DNA from: Vitellaria paradoxa
Taxonomy: Eukaryota > Streptophyta > Magnoliopsida > Ericales > Sapotaceae
NCBI GenBank assembly: GCA_019916065.1
Contig: CM034239.1
Location: 43,602,663-43,666,662, forward strand
Reading direction: 5' to 3'
Length of the DNA: 64,000 nt
The translations under genes were made by a program, and so were the position numbers. Positions within the stretch are counted from its first letter, which is position 1; each line of letters begins with the position of its first letter. The notes below the pieces were generated by a model, which saw only the letters and a program-made list of their open reading frames with translations, ran no database searches and was not told the DNA's origin. Positions 11,290-23,556 of the stretch are shown piece after piece.

Positions 11290-12395
11290 TCTAATACATT
11301 ATAATAATTAAGGTAGATTAAGAGAAAATGTATGCAGACTGCAATATGAACATTATTAAATGCAGAAGCGCAGAGTGCTGAGTGAACAAGATAGTTTGAC
11401 AGGGATCCGGATTCTTGGGAGTTGAGAATTCCTCTTACAGAAAGCATACACGTCTGGGGTAACTATGGGGATTTCAGAAACACGTGAAAGACATATAAAG
11501 GAAAACGATCAAATAATCAACCTCAGCCATAAAAAATAGCTGACTCAACATCAATAGGCAACATCAAAGTAATACAAGTCCAGCGGATAATGCTTGCAAA
11601 GTTTGCAACACAAAATCCGAAAGAATAACCAAGTCTCCGTTACCTGAAGATATACGCATCTGTATACCAGCCTGGGACTACACAAAGAACAAGAAGCCAA
11701 CTCATCAAATTATATATGATAACTCAACACAGGGTCTTATATTGTGAGTAGAAATATGTTATTACCATCAGACAAAACAACTCTAAATTTAGGCCATTGT
11801 CCATAAAGAGTTCCAGAAATTGTAATAACCATCTAAAGGTGCTTCTCTCCAAAAAACAAAAAATCTAAATATAACTGGGTTGGGATACAATTTAGTTATG
11901 CCATCCTATAAGTTCAGGTTATCATTGTTTTTCGTTTCTATTTATCTAGAAATTATTCTTTTGACCCTACTATTTTTTCATTTTTTACCCCCACTCGCTT
12001 GAAAATTGCATTTTAGCCCCCATTGAATACACTTTCTGGATCAACATAGATCTTTTAGTTCCATTGCAGGCACGTGAAAGAATGTAAAAAGCAGAAAGAG
12101 AGATGTAATATCAGTGCATTGTTCTTCATCCCTATTTGGTCTACCAACTTAATACAGTCAACATATAAGAAGTGGATCCGCCAGCAACTTAATCCTCAAC
12201 TCGATCTAGTTCACTAGTCTTGTTGCATAATGAGAACAATCTCTCAATCCACACAACACACTATCAGCATATTTTGGAAATCATGCATAAACTCTATGAT
12301 GTAGAGAGCAAGTCAAACCATCATAACTAATTTTCAAAAGTTAAGTATGACATACATTTAGATAACATCATAAAGAGAAGATTTTGAGCAGTTAA
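11290..12395. other. 3' flank of the coiled-coil gene
   Basis: There is no ORF of note and no domain. Because the gene to the right is on the minus strand, its 3' UTR, and possibly a downstream intron, should lie here. The sequence is less repetitive than the surrounding DNA. Confidence 0.5.
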
Positions 12396-14801
12396 TCATT
12401 CATTTGCTCCACCTTCTGACGTTGCAGAAACCTTGCGTTTTTCAGACAATTCCTTGAGCAGTTTTACTTCATCCTCAAAATCACTCAACCGCCGATCCAG
12501 CTTTTGCACCACACTAAAATGCGTCTCCATTTTACCAACCAATTCTTCTTCAAACTCCTTTGCCTTCTGTTGAATAATAATACGATTCAGCCTATCTTCT
12601 TCTTCCTGCTTCAGACGCTGTTTCTCCAGTTCCATGGTGCTCAGTACGACTCCCCCAGGACCAGCATCCTTGTAAAGTGGTTCTTCAGGAAGCTGAGTGC
12701 GTAGTCTATATTCAGCGAATGCTTTGTGAGTTTCCTTCACTGCCTTCCTGTAACCCTCTAAAGATTACCCATCAGATACAGTTCACGTTCAAGCCGGAAT
12801 ATCTCCGCATCCTTTCTCTGTAGTTCTTCACATTTGGTCTTATGCAAGTGCTCAATCACATGATCTCTACGCTGCACCTCGGTAAGCAAGTACTGCTGGC
12901 TCATATTTAATTCTTCACAAGCTTGTTCCTTTGCCGCATAAATCATCCTAGCTTTCCCCATCCACTGCTCCACATGCTCCATGCACATCTCAAAATCAGA
13001 TGATTTATGATCCCATGGGCCATTGGTCCTCAACCTCTTATTGCTGCCATTAAAAGAATCATTTGAGATATCGTTCACGTGGTCAATCTCTCTCTTGCTA
13101 CCATTACCAAAAAATGATGGACCGCCCGAACTAGTATGCGTATCTGTCCTAGTTTCAAGAAGCTCCAAATTAGACCGATCACAAAGCTGCCCTGGCAAAC
13201 GAAAAGGGATATGATCTGTCTCCATTCCTTGAAGGAAGTTGCCTGTTAACCCATCATCTTTTGGAGTAGGATCAAATTCATCCTCGTCCACTTCTTCCTC
13301 TTCTCCACCCTCCTCCACTTCCTCTTCTTCTTCTGGTTTCCCCTCCTCATCACCATCCATACCCCTATCATCTTCCATACCACAAGGCTGCATGAAATGG
13401 TCACCCATGTCGTTTTTTCCATCCAAAAGCCAATGCGTCTGATCCTCCTCCTTGGCTTCTTCTCTATCCATCTCATGCACATCCTTAATCTCTTCCTTCT
13501 CAACTATTTCCTGCCCCAAAGTTAATTCAATATTAGGTTCGTCCACCACAACATTAGCATGAGACGCTTGTCCCCCAAAAGCATCGGTTTCGCTCATCTT
13601 CACTTCACCACCATGCTCTTCCTCCTTCACCTCCAACTCCACTCCAACTCTGCTTCATTCGCCTCCGCCTCCGGCGTCCACCTCCACCTCTGCCTCCACC
13701 TTGGGGTTCTTCCCAAAACACCCCTTCTCGCTGCGATTTAATCAAATGATGCAAATGGGAGGCGTAATAACAGTCCTGCAATTGCTGCCCCTGCATCAAC
13801 TCCTTCTCAACCATAAACCAAATCAATCCAGGCCAATCCACCTTCTCAGGGTGCCCATCCTTGATCCCCCTCGTCCAATTCAACACCTCGCTCGGCATCA
13901 TCCAAGTATCCTCGTGCAAAAGCACCCAATTGGACACAAACTGCCTCAACAAAAAGCTATGGACTCCTCCGTCGGGGACACCGGAATCCAAATCCACAGC
14001 CTCCGATGACAATGCCGAAAGACTACCCTTGTCCTTCTTCACCGGAAGCTTCAAAGCGCGCGCCAAATCGGCCCGATTCACCCCAATCCTGAACTCGTTC
14101 ACATAGCTACACCGCAGCCGCGAATCGTAGTTGGCGATCAGTTGGGCAATCAGATCACCGCGAATGTTGCGATCAAACTCCATGTGGACGAAATCCCAAA
14201 GCCCAAGCCTCCTCAGGAGCTTCTCGTGCTTCTCAAAATCAAGGATTTTGGAAGGCACGAAGGGGATGGGCTTGAGGTTTACGGCTAGGGTTTGGAGTTT
14301 CTTCTCGATTGCTTGTTGCTTCTTCTTGTTGCCGCCTTTCTTCCGCTTGTTGGGCCGGCGAGGAAGGTTGGTGGGCGAAGTGATAGCAGTAGGGTTGGGA
14401 TCTGTGATCGGCGGGAGAAGAACAGCCAGAGAAGAGAGAGTCGACATACCTGATTTTTCTAAGTGAACTTGCGGCTCTCGATGTCGGTGTTGATCTCCTC
14501 CTTGATCAAGGACTTGGAGATCATCCTGATCTTCGTCTTCTTCTTCTTCTTGCTGAATCTGGGCCTGATCGAGCTCTGATTTTTCTAGGTTTTGACATTC
14601 TTGTTGTCGCTGACTTTGGGTCTGATCGACCTCAGATTGTTCGGGATTCTGTGGGTGTGGGGTTTCTAGGGTCTGATGCTCAGGAGATTGAGGCTGAGAC
14701 GGGGGTTTCTGTAAAGCTTGATTTTCGTCATCAGGGTTTGGATTAGGGTTTTGGGACTGAAGCTCTGCTTCTGGTTCTGCTTGTTGGGGTAGAGAAGTCA
14801 T
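12396..14801 (-). CDS. conserved plant protein with C-terminal coiled coil; frame disrupted
   Basis: I do not recognise a named function. Translation starts at the ATG ending at 14,801 (MTSLPQQAEPE). The first ~120 residues are rich in Q, P and E. A basic patch (RRPNKRKKGG) that could be a nuclear signal precedes a well-formed globular segment (about residues 170-355) with motifs LLRRLGLWDFVH and VNRADLARALKLPVKK. An acidic stretch with runs of Glu follows, then a Glu/Lys/Arg/Gln-rich coiled coil (LEKQRLKQEEEDRLN) to a stop at 12,396. The frame breaks at 13,640-13,706 (a CCCC run, then an in-frame TGA at 13,655-13,657) and at about 12,758 (TAG after MGNL). On both sides of each break, protein-like sequence continues in another frame. 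G-rich DNA with no pyrimidine tract makes an intron unlikely at the first site. It is either a young pseudogene or carries consensus indels. Confidence 0.7.
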
Positions 14802-15070
14802 GGTGTGAGTTGAAACGTCGATTGGGGTGAGTGTAGCATTTTCCCTTCAATACTCTCCCCTTTCACAAATAAGCCAACTTCCAAACCCAAGGGCATCGTG
14901 GCTATGAAAAAGCATGGATTTTTGCAAACTATTCCCAGCCAAATCTTCCAATTGTTACGAGGTCAACGTGGGGATGGCAATCAAACCAACTTCCCTCGTT
15001 CCCTAATATACACGAGGTGTGAAATTTAGAGGAGGAGAGGAGGAGAGAGGGGTAATTCCTTCCCGACTGT
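14802..15070. promoter_or_regulatory. 5' flank of the coiled-coil gene
   Basis: This is presumably the promoter and leader for the minus-strand gene starting at 14,801. It is GC-richer than the DNA to its right, with an aggaggagaggaggagag purine run (15,030-15,050). No clear TATA box is visible. Confidence 0.35.
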
Positions 15071-15073
15071 GAC

Positions 15074-15424
15074 TTGGAGGGTGTTTGGGAGTTAAAAAAA
15101 AAGTTCGTTTTTGTAGTTTTTTTGGTGTTTTTTTTTTTTTTTTTTTTGCACTTTTTTGTGTGTTTGTGTTGAACCAAGTAGATTTTTTATTATTTTTTTA
15201 GTAACTTTTGGGTGTTTGGTAAATTTTTTACTGTAGCCAAGCAAAAAAGTTGTAACCTTTTGGGTGTTTGGTATGTATTTTACTGTAGCAAATCAAAAAA
15301 ATGTAATGATGGAGTGGTAGTTTTTACTGTATTAAATCAAAAAAGTGGCAAACTTTGATTTTGCCAAACACTCAAAATCAAATTTTGGTATTTTTTTACT
15401 AATTTTTGGGTTGTCAAAACACCC
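15074..15424 (+). mobile_element. MITE family B, copy 1
   Basis: It opens gggtgtttgggagtt and closes with the complement of ggggtgttttgacaac. Internal blocks (tttactgtagcaaatc, tgtaatgatggagtgg, gtgtttggtaaattt) are found inverted at 39,350-39,692. It is about 350 bp and non-coding. The T run at 15,126-15,147 varies between copies. Confidence 0.65.
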
Positions 15425-18050
15425 CGTTGGTTAAAAATAGCGTTAAAGTGTATGATAAAATAAAACGAGTTATAAATTTAAAAAATATATATAATTTTAA
15501 AATCTTTTATTATTTTTTAAAATTTTTTTATTACCTCCAACGAAACCTAAGTCACTATTTATCGTATTTTGATTATACCTCATCTTTTATAATATATTAA
15601 GAATAAATTGACTTGTGCTTTACAAATAATTTATTTAACACTTTGTTTACTTTTTTTAATTAAATAAAAATTACAAAATTATCTTTTTTTTTGACTACTA
15701 TTTTATATCTAATTGAAAATCGCATATGGTCCTTCATAGAAAATCATATACAAATTTAAAATAGCATAGTTGTCCTTCGTAGAAAAACATACAATAATTT
15801 GTGCCAATACTTTTAAGCTTACAGGAGAATAAAAGTATTATTTTAAGTTTCTAAAATAATTTTATTTTTATATTTTTAACAATCATAAAAAAATAAAATT
15901 TATTTTATTTTATAATTAATTAAATAAAAAATTAATTTATTTCATTCCTTCTCTCTATAAATTTTTGTTATTTTAACTCTTCTTATTGTTCTCAAATCAT
16001 TTCAATTCTCATAACCTAATGATATATTTATACACAAAATGTAATGAATTAAAATATAAGTGTGATAATCTTAAATAAATAATTATAAAAGATCTGTAAA
16101 TAAATTTTAATATGATAAAGAAAAAGAGAAAAGTCTGTAAAATAAATTAAAATGAAAATAAATTATTTTTCTTATTTGATTAAGTTATAAAATACATTAG
16201 AAATAAAATTTAATTTCTATGATTTTTAGTAATTTAATTTAATTTATAAGATTTTTAAAAATATAAATAAAAATAAAATTTTTTGTAGTCTTTCAAAACA
16301 TTTTTTTAAATAAATATGTTAATATGAAAATAAGATTATTTATAAATTTTAAATTTTTAAGCCTCTTTACATTTACTAACTCTTCTCAGCCAATCTTAAA
16401 TCCAAAGTAAATCACATTGTTCTTCTCATAGTCATCACAAAATAAAAATAAAAATAACAAAAAAATCTAATTAGAGAAATCAATGAACTGAAAAAAATTA
16501 ACTTTTAGGAGCTTATCAAACAAATAGAAGTATAATTTATTTTAAAAACTTAATCAAACTGTTTATAATAACAATATTTTTTAAAAAATATGGAATTAAA
16601 ATTTTTATTATAGTAAGATAATTCATGTACATAGTGAAAATTAAAAAAACAAATTTAATTACTCGCTATTTAATAAAATATTTAAAAAATTGATCAGCTA
16701 CCTTCTATTTGTATATTAAAAAATAGTTTTAGATGACAAAATAAAACATTTATGATATTATAGATTATATATTTGGTTGAATTTTTGTATACGTACTTTT
16801 GTGACATTTTAAGTTTGTAAAATTTATTGGGAAAAGATATATGAGTAGTTATTTATTTAATTAATAAAAAAAATAAAGTATAGTATAAGAGAGTATTTAT
16901 GAAGTACAAATAAGCTTGCCTTATTTTAATTAGTGTGTAATTTAATATTTATATCAATAGCCAATAACTAAAAATCAATCAACTCTTCGTATACAATAGT
17001 AAGGGGACGTTTGAAGTTCTGAAAAAGTTTAAAAAATTAAAAATTAGTGTAAAAAGTGATACTACTAAAATTTGACTTGAAAAAAGTTAGAAACTTTGAA
17101 AATTTTAACTTTTTTGAAAAAAATTTATATCTCCAAATAAATCCAATGACGAGATATAAGAAAAATAGTACAATGGTGGGGATGGAGGGTGAAGGAGGAA
17201 AAAAAAAAGACTTGTTGCAATTTTTTTTTTCAATTTTTATTAATTAATACCAAGACTCTGTTTGAGAATCTTGGTAACTTCTCAGATTTTGACCATTCAA
17301 TTTTTGACTTTTTTAAAATGAACAAATTTACTCCTTAAATTTAAATTATGGGGATAAAAAGTCAAATTAACCAAAAAAAACTAAAAAGTTGATTTTTTAT
17401 TCTAAAAAAATTCTAAAAAATATTTTTTAGCTAGCTATTTAAAATGCCAACTACTAAAAAATTATTTTTTTTTCTTTTCCAAACTAAGCCTAATATCTAA
17501 AATTATTTTTTCTTTTTTTTTCTTATTAAGCCTAATAATCTAAAATTATTTTTTCTTTTTTTTTTTCTTATTAATTTGGAAAGGTCGCCTAGGCCGTTCC
17601 TCCCTTTACCAAACGCAGCAAAAATATTTTAAACAAAATCAAAAGTAAAAGCATATGAGCTTAGTCTAGTCATTAATAATATATCTAATAAAAATATATT
17701 TCTTTTCTTTTTGTGTTTTTTCTCTTAATTTGTCGTCATTTTCACGTAATTATATATTTAATTCTTTTTTTATTTTGAGAATTATTTTTACATTTTTAGA
17801 ACAACTAAAAGCATCACTGTTTACAAATTTATTAATCTTTGAGAAATTTCTCATCAAAGTTAGCAGAAAAAAATAAAATATTTTTGCTTTTAATTTTAAA
17901 TATTTTATTAATTTAAAATTTATGATAAATTAGTTACAAACATTATTATTAAAATTTTAGGGAAAAAATGTTTTTTGCTCTTAACATTATTTGGTCAACT
18001 TTCAGGAAGTAATTGTATACCCCGGAGACTGAAGTCGACCCCTAATTGCT
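15425..18050. other. AT-rich intergenic DNA
   Basis: This is very AT-rich with no coding signal. A tandem duplication of ctaaaattattttttctt with aagcctaata lies at about 17,460-17,570. Fragments beginning gacgtttgaagttctg (17,005) suggest further eroded MITEs. Confidence 0.5.
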
Positions 18051-18496
18051 GCTGTTGAAGTCGAGTGGAGCGTTGTCGTTTTGCTAGCTGCCTCCCAATT
18101 TTTCTTTTTTCCAAGGCAAATTGATGGTCAGAGTTAAAGGTAGAAAATAAAATAAAATAAAAAATATTTTAAATATAATTAAGCAACTTTTGACCGTAAT
18201 GAAATGAAAAATAAAATAATTAATTTTTAATATACTTGTTAAAAATATAAATATAAATAAATTTTATTTTAATTTTTAACTTATTCTTTAGTACCAAACT
18301 AAACTTAAATGCTTTTGTCAAAATTATTAAAATTTAATTAAAAAAGATAATATGTCTATTCAAATATATATAAAATGTAAGAACGGAAATATGTAGTTTT
18401 CTCATTTCAAAAGTTGTCACAATCTTATGTGCAGAAGTTTCCAATGTATAATTTTTTGCTGAGTTAGCGAGGGATATAATGGTTATTTTTTTAATT

Positions 18497-18900
18497 TAAT
18501 TTAAAAATTATCAAAATTTTTATCAAACGCGCAAAAGTTACCAAAAATTACAAAAAAAAAATTTATTTATTTTACTACACACCTAAAAGCTGCCAAAAGG
18601 TACTTAATTTTATTAAAATATTTTTAGTTTATTTTATCTTCCAACTTAATTAAATAAAAAAAATTAATTATTTTTATTTTACTAACTTTAAAAAAAAGTT
18701 ACTTAAATTTTTACTAACCTAATTTAAAATTATCAAAATTTTTTACGAAAAATACAAAAAGTTACCAAAAATTTTCTATTTATTTGTGACACACATAAAA
18801 ATTGCCAAAAGTTACTAATCATGTTAAAAATATTTTTAATTTATTTTATTTTCTAACTTAACCGAATAAAAATTAATTATTTTTATTTTTATTATTACAA
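18497..18900 (+). repeat. imperfect ~220-bp tandem duplication
   Basis: 18,497-18,715 and 18,720-18,900 share aaaattatcaaaattttt, aaaagttaccaaaaatt, acacaccta / acacacata, and tttttagtttattttat / tttttaatttattttat in the same order. The pair lies in the interior of the long-inverted-repeat element. Confidence 0.55.
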
Positions 18901-18945
18901 ACTTAATCAGTGGCTGAAAAATAAAAAAAAAGTTTTGGTAATTTA

Positions 18946-19088
18946 GGGTGCGTTTGGAGTCCCAAAAAAACAAAAAAAAATCAATGGATGGAATTGATGT
19001 GATGTAAAAAAATAGGTGGTAAAATGTGATTGGAGGGATTTGAAAACTTTTGAATTTTTTGATTTTTTTTATGGCTCCAAACGAGCCC
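18946..19088. mobile_element. Tourist-like (PIF/Harbinger) MITE, 143 bp
   Basis: It starts GGGTGCGTTTGGAG and ends with the complement of GGGCTCGTTTGGAG (12 of 14 matching). It is flanked on both sides by TTA (18,943-18,945 and 19,089-19,091), the 3-bp target duplication typical of PIF/Harbinger elements. There is no ORF. It is nested in the element 18,051-19,590. Confidence 0.7.
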
Positions 19089-20000
19089 TTAAACCCTCGC
19101 CAACCTAACAAAAAAAATAGTGTTGGCAACCTGTCATATAAGATTATTGACAATTTTTGGTATTTTATCAAATACCTAAAATAATAAAATTTGTGTTTTT
19201 TATTTTTTTCATCCCCAAACGTTAGTTTAGGAACTATAAATTTATATTCTTACATTCTTATATATAATTTGAATATACATAATTACTCTTTATAATTAAA
19301 CTCTTACAAATTTTAACAGAAACACTTAATCTAATTTGCTACAAAAGAAATATATTAAAAATTAAATAAAATCTATTTATATTTATATTTTTAACAAGTA
19401 TATTAAAAATTAATTATTTTATTTATTTTATTTTTGTCAAAAATTACTTAATTATATTTAAAATATTATTTTATTTTTTTATTTTCTATTTTAACTCAGG
19501 CCATTACTGTGCCTCGAAAAAAAAATTGAGGCAACCAGCAAAACGATTGCTTTTCAACAAAACTGCAGCCATTCACTCGACTTCAGCTGCGAGTGGTGGG
19601 GTTCAACAAAACGGCCTCCTCTCCGTAATTATAGCTAGCAAGTTAGAAAAAGAGTAAACAAAAATAACAGCTTTAATTCTTTGATTAATACATAATGGGC
19701 TAATATTGATCTAATCACCATTATCAATAAAGGACATTACAAGCAACAGTAACCAATCTATCGGAGAAGACAAAACAAAACAGAGCAGAAGAGATGCTCT
19801 GTTTCTCTTTCTTTCTCTGCCCTTCTGGCTGCTCTCTCCTTCTCTGGTTTGATCTCTCATCTCCAACGGTCACATTTACATTTGAGAAGTGTAACCCCCA
19901 TAACCCTTTAGCTTCCGTTTCCCACATAAAAAACCCACATCACTATCAAAGCTCAACACACTCTTCACTTCCACCCTTCTCTCTCTCTCTCTCCCTAAAA

Positions 20001-20526
20001 ATGACTGTATCCTCCACTTTCTCTCATCATCTTCTCAATCTTCCTGATCACAACCCATTTCCACTTACTCTGCCACGCATCACCTCTTGCTCATACGTTC
20101 CGGCGCCACGACCACGGCCCAGCTCCGGACAGCCATCAGACAATCAACGAGCTCCACCGCGGACGGCGGAGCGGTGGACGGTGGATGCTATGGTGCGTGG
20201 CGAGAAACAACGCCGAGGGAATTCCGCCCTCCAGACCGCCGTAGACTGGGCCTGCGGCCCCGGCGGTGCCGACTGCGGACCCTCCAGCAAGGTGGGCCCT
20301 GCTATGACCTGGCTGACATACTCAGAATGGCGTCCTATGCGTTCAATGATTACTTACTGCCTCAAGCACGGCAATGACCGAAGAAAGCTGCAACTTTGAT
20401 GGCACGGCTGCTCTCACTACTCTCAACCCCAGTAAGAATCTTTGGTTCAAAATTAGGGCTTTGGTGGAGGGCTTCTTGATCACTAAACACCCTAAACCTT
20501 TTGTTCAATTAAATTAATTTTATTTA

Positions 20527-20557
<31 letters not shown>

Positions 20558-21896
20558 TGGTGGAATTTGATCTAATTTTGTTTCAATTTTGGTTTCAGGT
20601 CATGGTAGCTGCAAACTCCCATCTAGGTAATTTACTGGATTTTACTACAATCTGATTACATATGCATAATGTTAGCTATATATACTTGGGTATGGTGTAT
20701 ATATTTCATTCGTATGTATTTGCATTGTTAATATTGTTGAGTCAGGATCTGAATGTTGAATTGTTAAGAGTTGAAGATATTGAACTCTAATCTTATACAT
20801 GCCTGATTTCCGCAATTGATTAGCAAAAAAATATTACGCAATTGATGCCGTTTCATTTCTTTCTTTAAATTCAATTATGTCAATCTTCAAAGACACCATA
20901 AAATGTTAAGTATATACATTGACCCATATGCTGAATTTGTTAGTTTGGTAGAGAAGTTTTAATTCGGTAAGCGTGTTTAAGCTTTGTGTCCAAACTCACT
21001 TAGGACCTACGTTTTTTAACAGTAATGATGAAGTGCCTACACTCTTGAAACTTTGTTGCAATTACGGAAATTTTCTAAACTTTGATTTGGGGAATTTTCA
21101 TTCACTCGTCTGACATAACCATGAATGTGGTTAAGCTATTACCAAGGTAATTTTTGGGGCGAAAGTGGAAAGGGGCCAAATGTAGTTGAGAAAATTTTGC
21201 ACAATCGTGGATGGTGCTATTCAATTCTGTAACTTGTTCAACTCAACTCAACTCACTAAGCCTTCTTTTCTTTTTCTTGATATCTTACTAACAATTTGAC
21301 AAAGTTTCCAATTTACGTTTTCATTTTATAAAAACTAAACACGAAAACTCATTGGTAATTGTTTTTTCTAAAAAAATAAAAATTATTTCAAAAATTTTTA
21401 AAATTATGGAGTCATAAAAAATATGTTATCTCAAGTTTTCATTTCCTCCATCACCACCACCACCACCAATCATACCTGCCGCCCTCTGGCCACCCCTGCC
21501 ACCCCACCTTTGACCGCACCACCCACCCGGCCACCCTTTCAAAAACTGTAACTATCAACCAATAGCTATTGATATTAAACGCCTTTTCAAGTTTTTATTT
21601 TTTATATTTTTACTACTATGAAAATAAAAAATAAAAATCAAAAACTGAAAATTGATAGTTTTGTCAATGGGCAATAATCTTCTGAGATTTTTGCTTTCTA
21701 TGGAGTATATTTTGTTTTTAGCATCTCTATAATTTGTGTTGATTGGCAATGCAGCTCTACAATGAAGAATGGAAATGCTACAGCGACATCAACAGTGGGA
21801 CTTGGCCCAAGCGGTACCAGTGCAGATCAAAGTGGCAGCAACTATTTTGCTGGTAGACGGTGTTGGTCCTGGATCACCATTCATTTTTCCTCGTAA
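20001..21896 (+). pseudogene. X8 (CBM43) callose-binding-type secreted protein, frame-disrupted
   Basis: X8 domains bind beta-1,3-glucan at the cell wall or plasmodesmata. Three exons fit: 20,001-20,431, 20,599-20,626 and 21,755-21,896, all with GT-AG borders. After the ATG at 20,001, a one-base shift is needed to enter a signal-peptide-like frame (PPLSLIIFSIFLITTHFH) leading to WCVARNNAEG. NSALQTAVDWACGPGGADCG then needs a one-base shift near 20,218, LQQGGPCYDLADILRM another near 20,281, and MTEESCNFDGTAALTTLNP two more near 20,354-20,373. All six X8 cysteines and the order of motifs are present, but spread over three frames. Exons 2 and 3 are clean (SHGSCKLPS, then a Ser/Gly/Thr-rich tail). 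The tail ends ITIHFSS without a clear GPI signal. It is either a pseudogene or a locus with many consensus errors. Confidence 0.75.
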
Positions 21897-22862
21897 TTAT
21901 ACTGATTTTTTGAGAACTCTAAATGTCACCTTTCATTTGTCTTACCTAGAAGTGATATAAAAGCATGGCCCTTTCTCTTCTTTTTTCTTTTTTATTTGGA
22001 GAAGTTTTGGTTGGCGGATTTTAAGCTTACATTGGAATTCATGAATTTCTTCTGATATATCTTTATGCAATCCATTGAACAAAATCAATCTAGTCCAATT
22101 AAGTTTCTGAATCCCACTGGATCTCTGCACCCAATTTGGCTCTTCCATTGCTATTTTGTATCACCCCTTTTGAACTTCTCAAGGGGTCTTGACTCCTACT
22201 GATTTGGAACTTCTGCAATATTAGTTTTTGGGATAAACTCAATATGTGGATGGTTTTGCAGTAGTTGCAAACCATCTGCCATTAGCTATGCTTGTCGTTC
22301 AATTGTGCAATTTAGGTAGGGCTGCGCACGGCCGAGTAGCGAGAATGTGTCTATTTAATTAGCTTATCCATTAATTATTCTTTCTACTTATACAGTGTTC
22401 TGTGCATCAAAATTAGATCTTAACCACAATCGATACCCAACAGGGTGGGTGTGGTTGTGTTTGTGCTTTAAAAAAAAAAAAAAAAAAAGGAAACATCTAT
22501 GACCATAAGGGCATAATCAGATCTAATGTTTCGTGAATTGCTCTTTGTTGGTCCATTTCTCAGCAGCTACTTTAGATGTGGATTCATTCAAGCCTTTCTT
22601 TAAGGGAGCTCTTCAGTTTGATCCCAATAGGCTTCTCTTTAGGGGTGAGTCTACACGTGAATTTTCTGTAAGTTTACCTGATTTGCATGGTTTGTGGACT
22701 ATTGCGCTGGTCCTATGAGTTGACCCAGTACACAAACCTAAAAGTAGTGGTTGCGAGTTTTCATTATCACAAAAAAAAAAAAAAAAAAAAAAAAAAATTC
22801 TAGAAATGGATTCTTGATTATTGTGAATGATGTTTTGTTCTCTCTCTCTCTCTCCGTTTTCT

Positions 22863-22894
<32 letters not shown>

Positions 22895-23550
22895 AATAAG
22901 CTGCATCTCCAAAGAAAGAACATTTAATTTGGACCCATGCCACTACTGCATTGTAGATCTTAGATACCAAGCAAAATACTAAGGAGGGGGGACCCCCACA
23001 AAGCAGGGCCACATTAGAGAGCAGGGCCACATTAGATCTACTATTAGGGAAGTGAACCTGAGCTGGTGAAACCATTCTACAAAACTCACAAACCGGGAAA
23101 ATATAAGCAATATGTGAGTGGCTCAAAGGAATTGACAGCAGCTAAATAGTTTCGAACCTGATACCTTGGGGAGGGTGCACACCCCCATATCTCAAGTCAT
23201 TCTTCACCATGAAGATTGGCTTACGGACTCAAATTCAGGATTTCTAATTTATGGCTCTTTCACTCTCGTTCACTGGCTTTATGTTGTAATTTAACACACT
23301 GAGCACAGAAAGCTAATTGTATTTTAACCACAGTTTGGGAGTAACTATAATTGATAATATTTTAGTAGCAAGATATGGTTTCTGATTTTTGCTATGATCC
23401 ATTGAATTAATTAAAGAACCAGCACTGTAATTTTGTGAGAGACAAGATTAATTGCACTGTGTTGCTAACATATATTGTAAATTAAAGAACCAGTAAGAAA
23501 TGCAAATGAAGAACAAACAAGCCCATAGAATTCATATGAAGCCTAATTTT
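21897..23550. other. intergenic DNA downstream of the X8 gene
   Basis: It holds the X8 3' UTR, then simple repeats: A runs at 22,470-22,487 and 22,771-22,797, CT at 22,840-22,855, and TA then CA at 22,864-22,893. A 17-18-base unit (agcagggccacattagag) is repeated head to tail at about 23,002-23,037. I see no gene. Confidence 0.5.
23100..23225 (-). mobile_element. possible tRNA-derived SINE fragment
   Basis: On the minus strand, tggtgaagaatgacttgag (weak box A) precedes a gggtgtgcaccctcccc palindromic stretch and a box-B-like caggttcgaaac (about 23,149-23,160). The spacing is about 50 bases, as in Pol III promoters. No tail or duplication was found. Confidence 0.35.
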
Positions 23551-23556
23551 CTAGGG

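Larger units (their letters stand above)
18051..19590. mobile_element. long-inverted-repeat element (~1.5 kb), foldback or MULE-like
   Basis: The left arm (about 18,051-18,345) and right arm (about 19,290-19,590) are inverted copies over roughly 300 bp. Both begin, read inward, near gctg-ttgaagtcgagtg / gctgaagtcgagtg, pass a cgttttgct-g-tgcctc block, and reach taatatacttgttaaaaata. The middle holds a ~220-bp tandem duplication and a Tourist-like MITE (18,946-19,088). No transposase is encoded. The right arm ends about 400 bp before the X8 gene. Confidence 0.6.

Noticed and set aside
13655..13710. A short intron explaining the frame change in the coiled-coil gene
   Set aside because: The only GT..AG pairs would give introns of about 50-75 bases in purine-rich DNA without a pyrimidine tract. 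The translated pieces on either side also suggest coding sequence runs through.
20087..20377. Second ORF over the X8 exon as a separate gene
   Set aside because: It is a frame of the same X8 exon. Its C-terminal part (LQQGGPCYDLADILRM) belongs to the X8 domain and its N-terminal part is out of frame.
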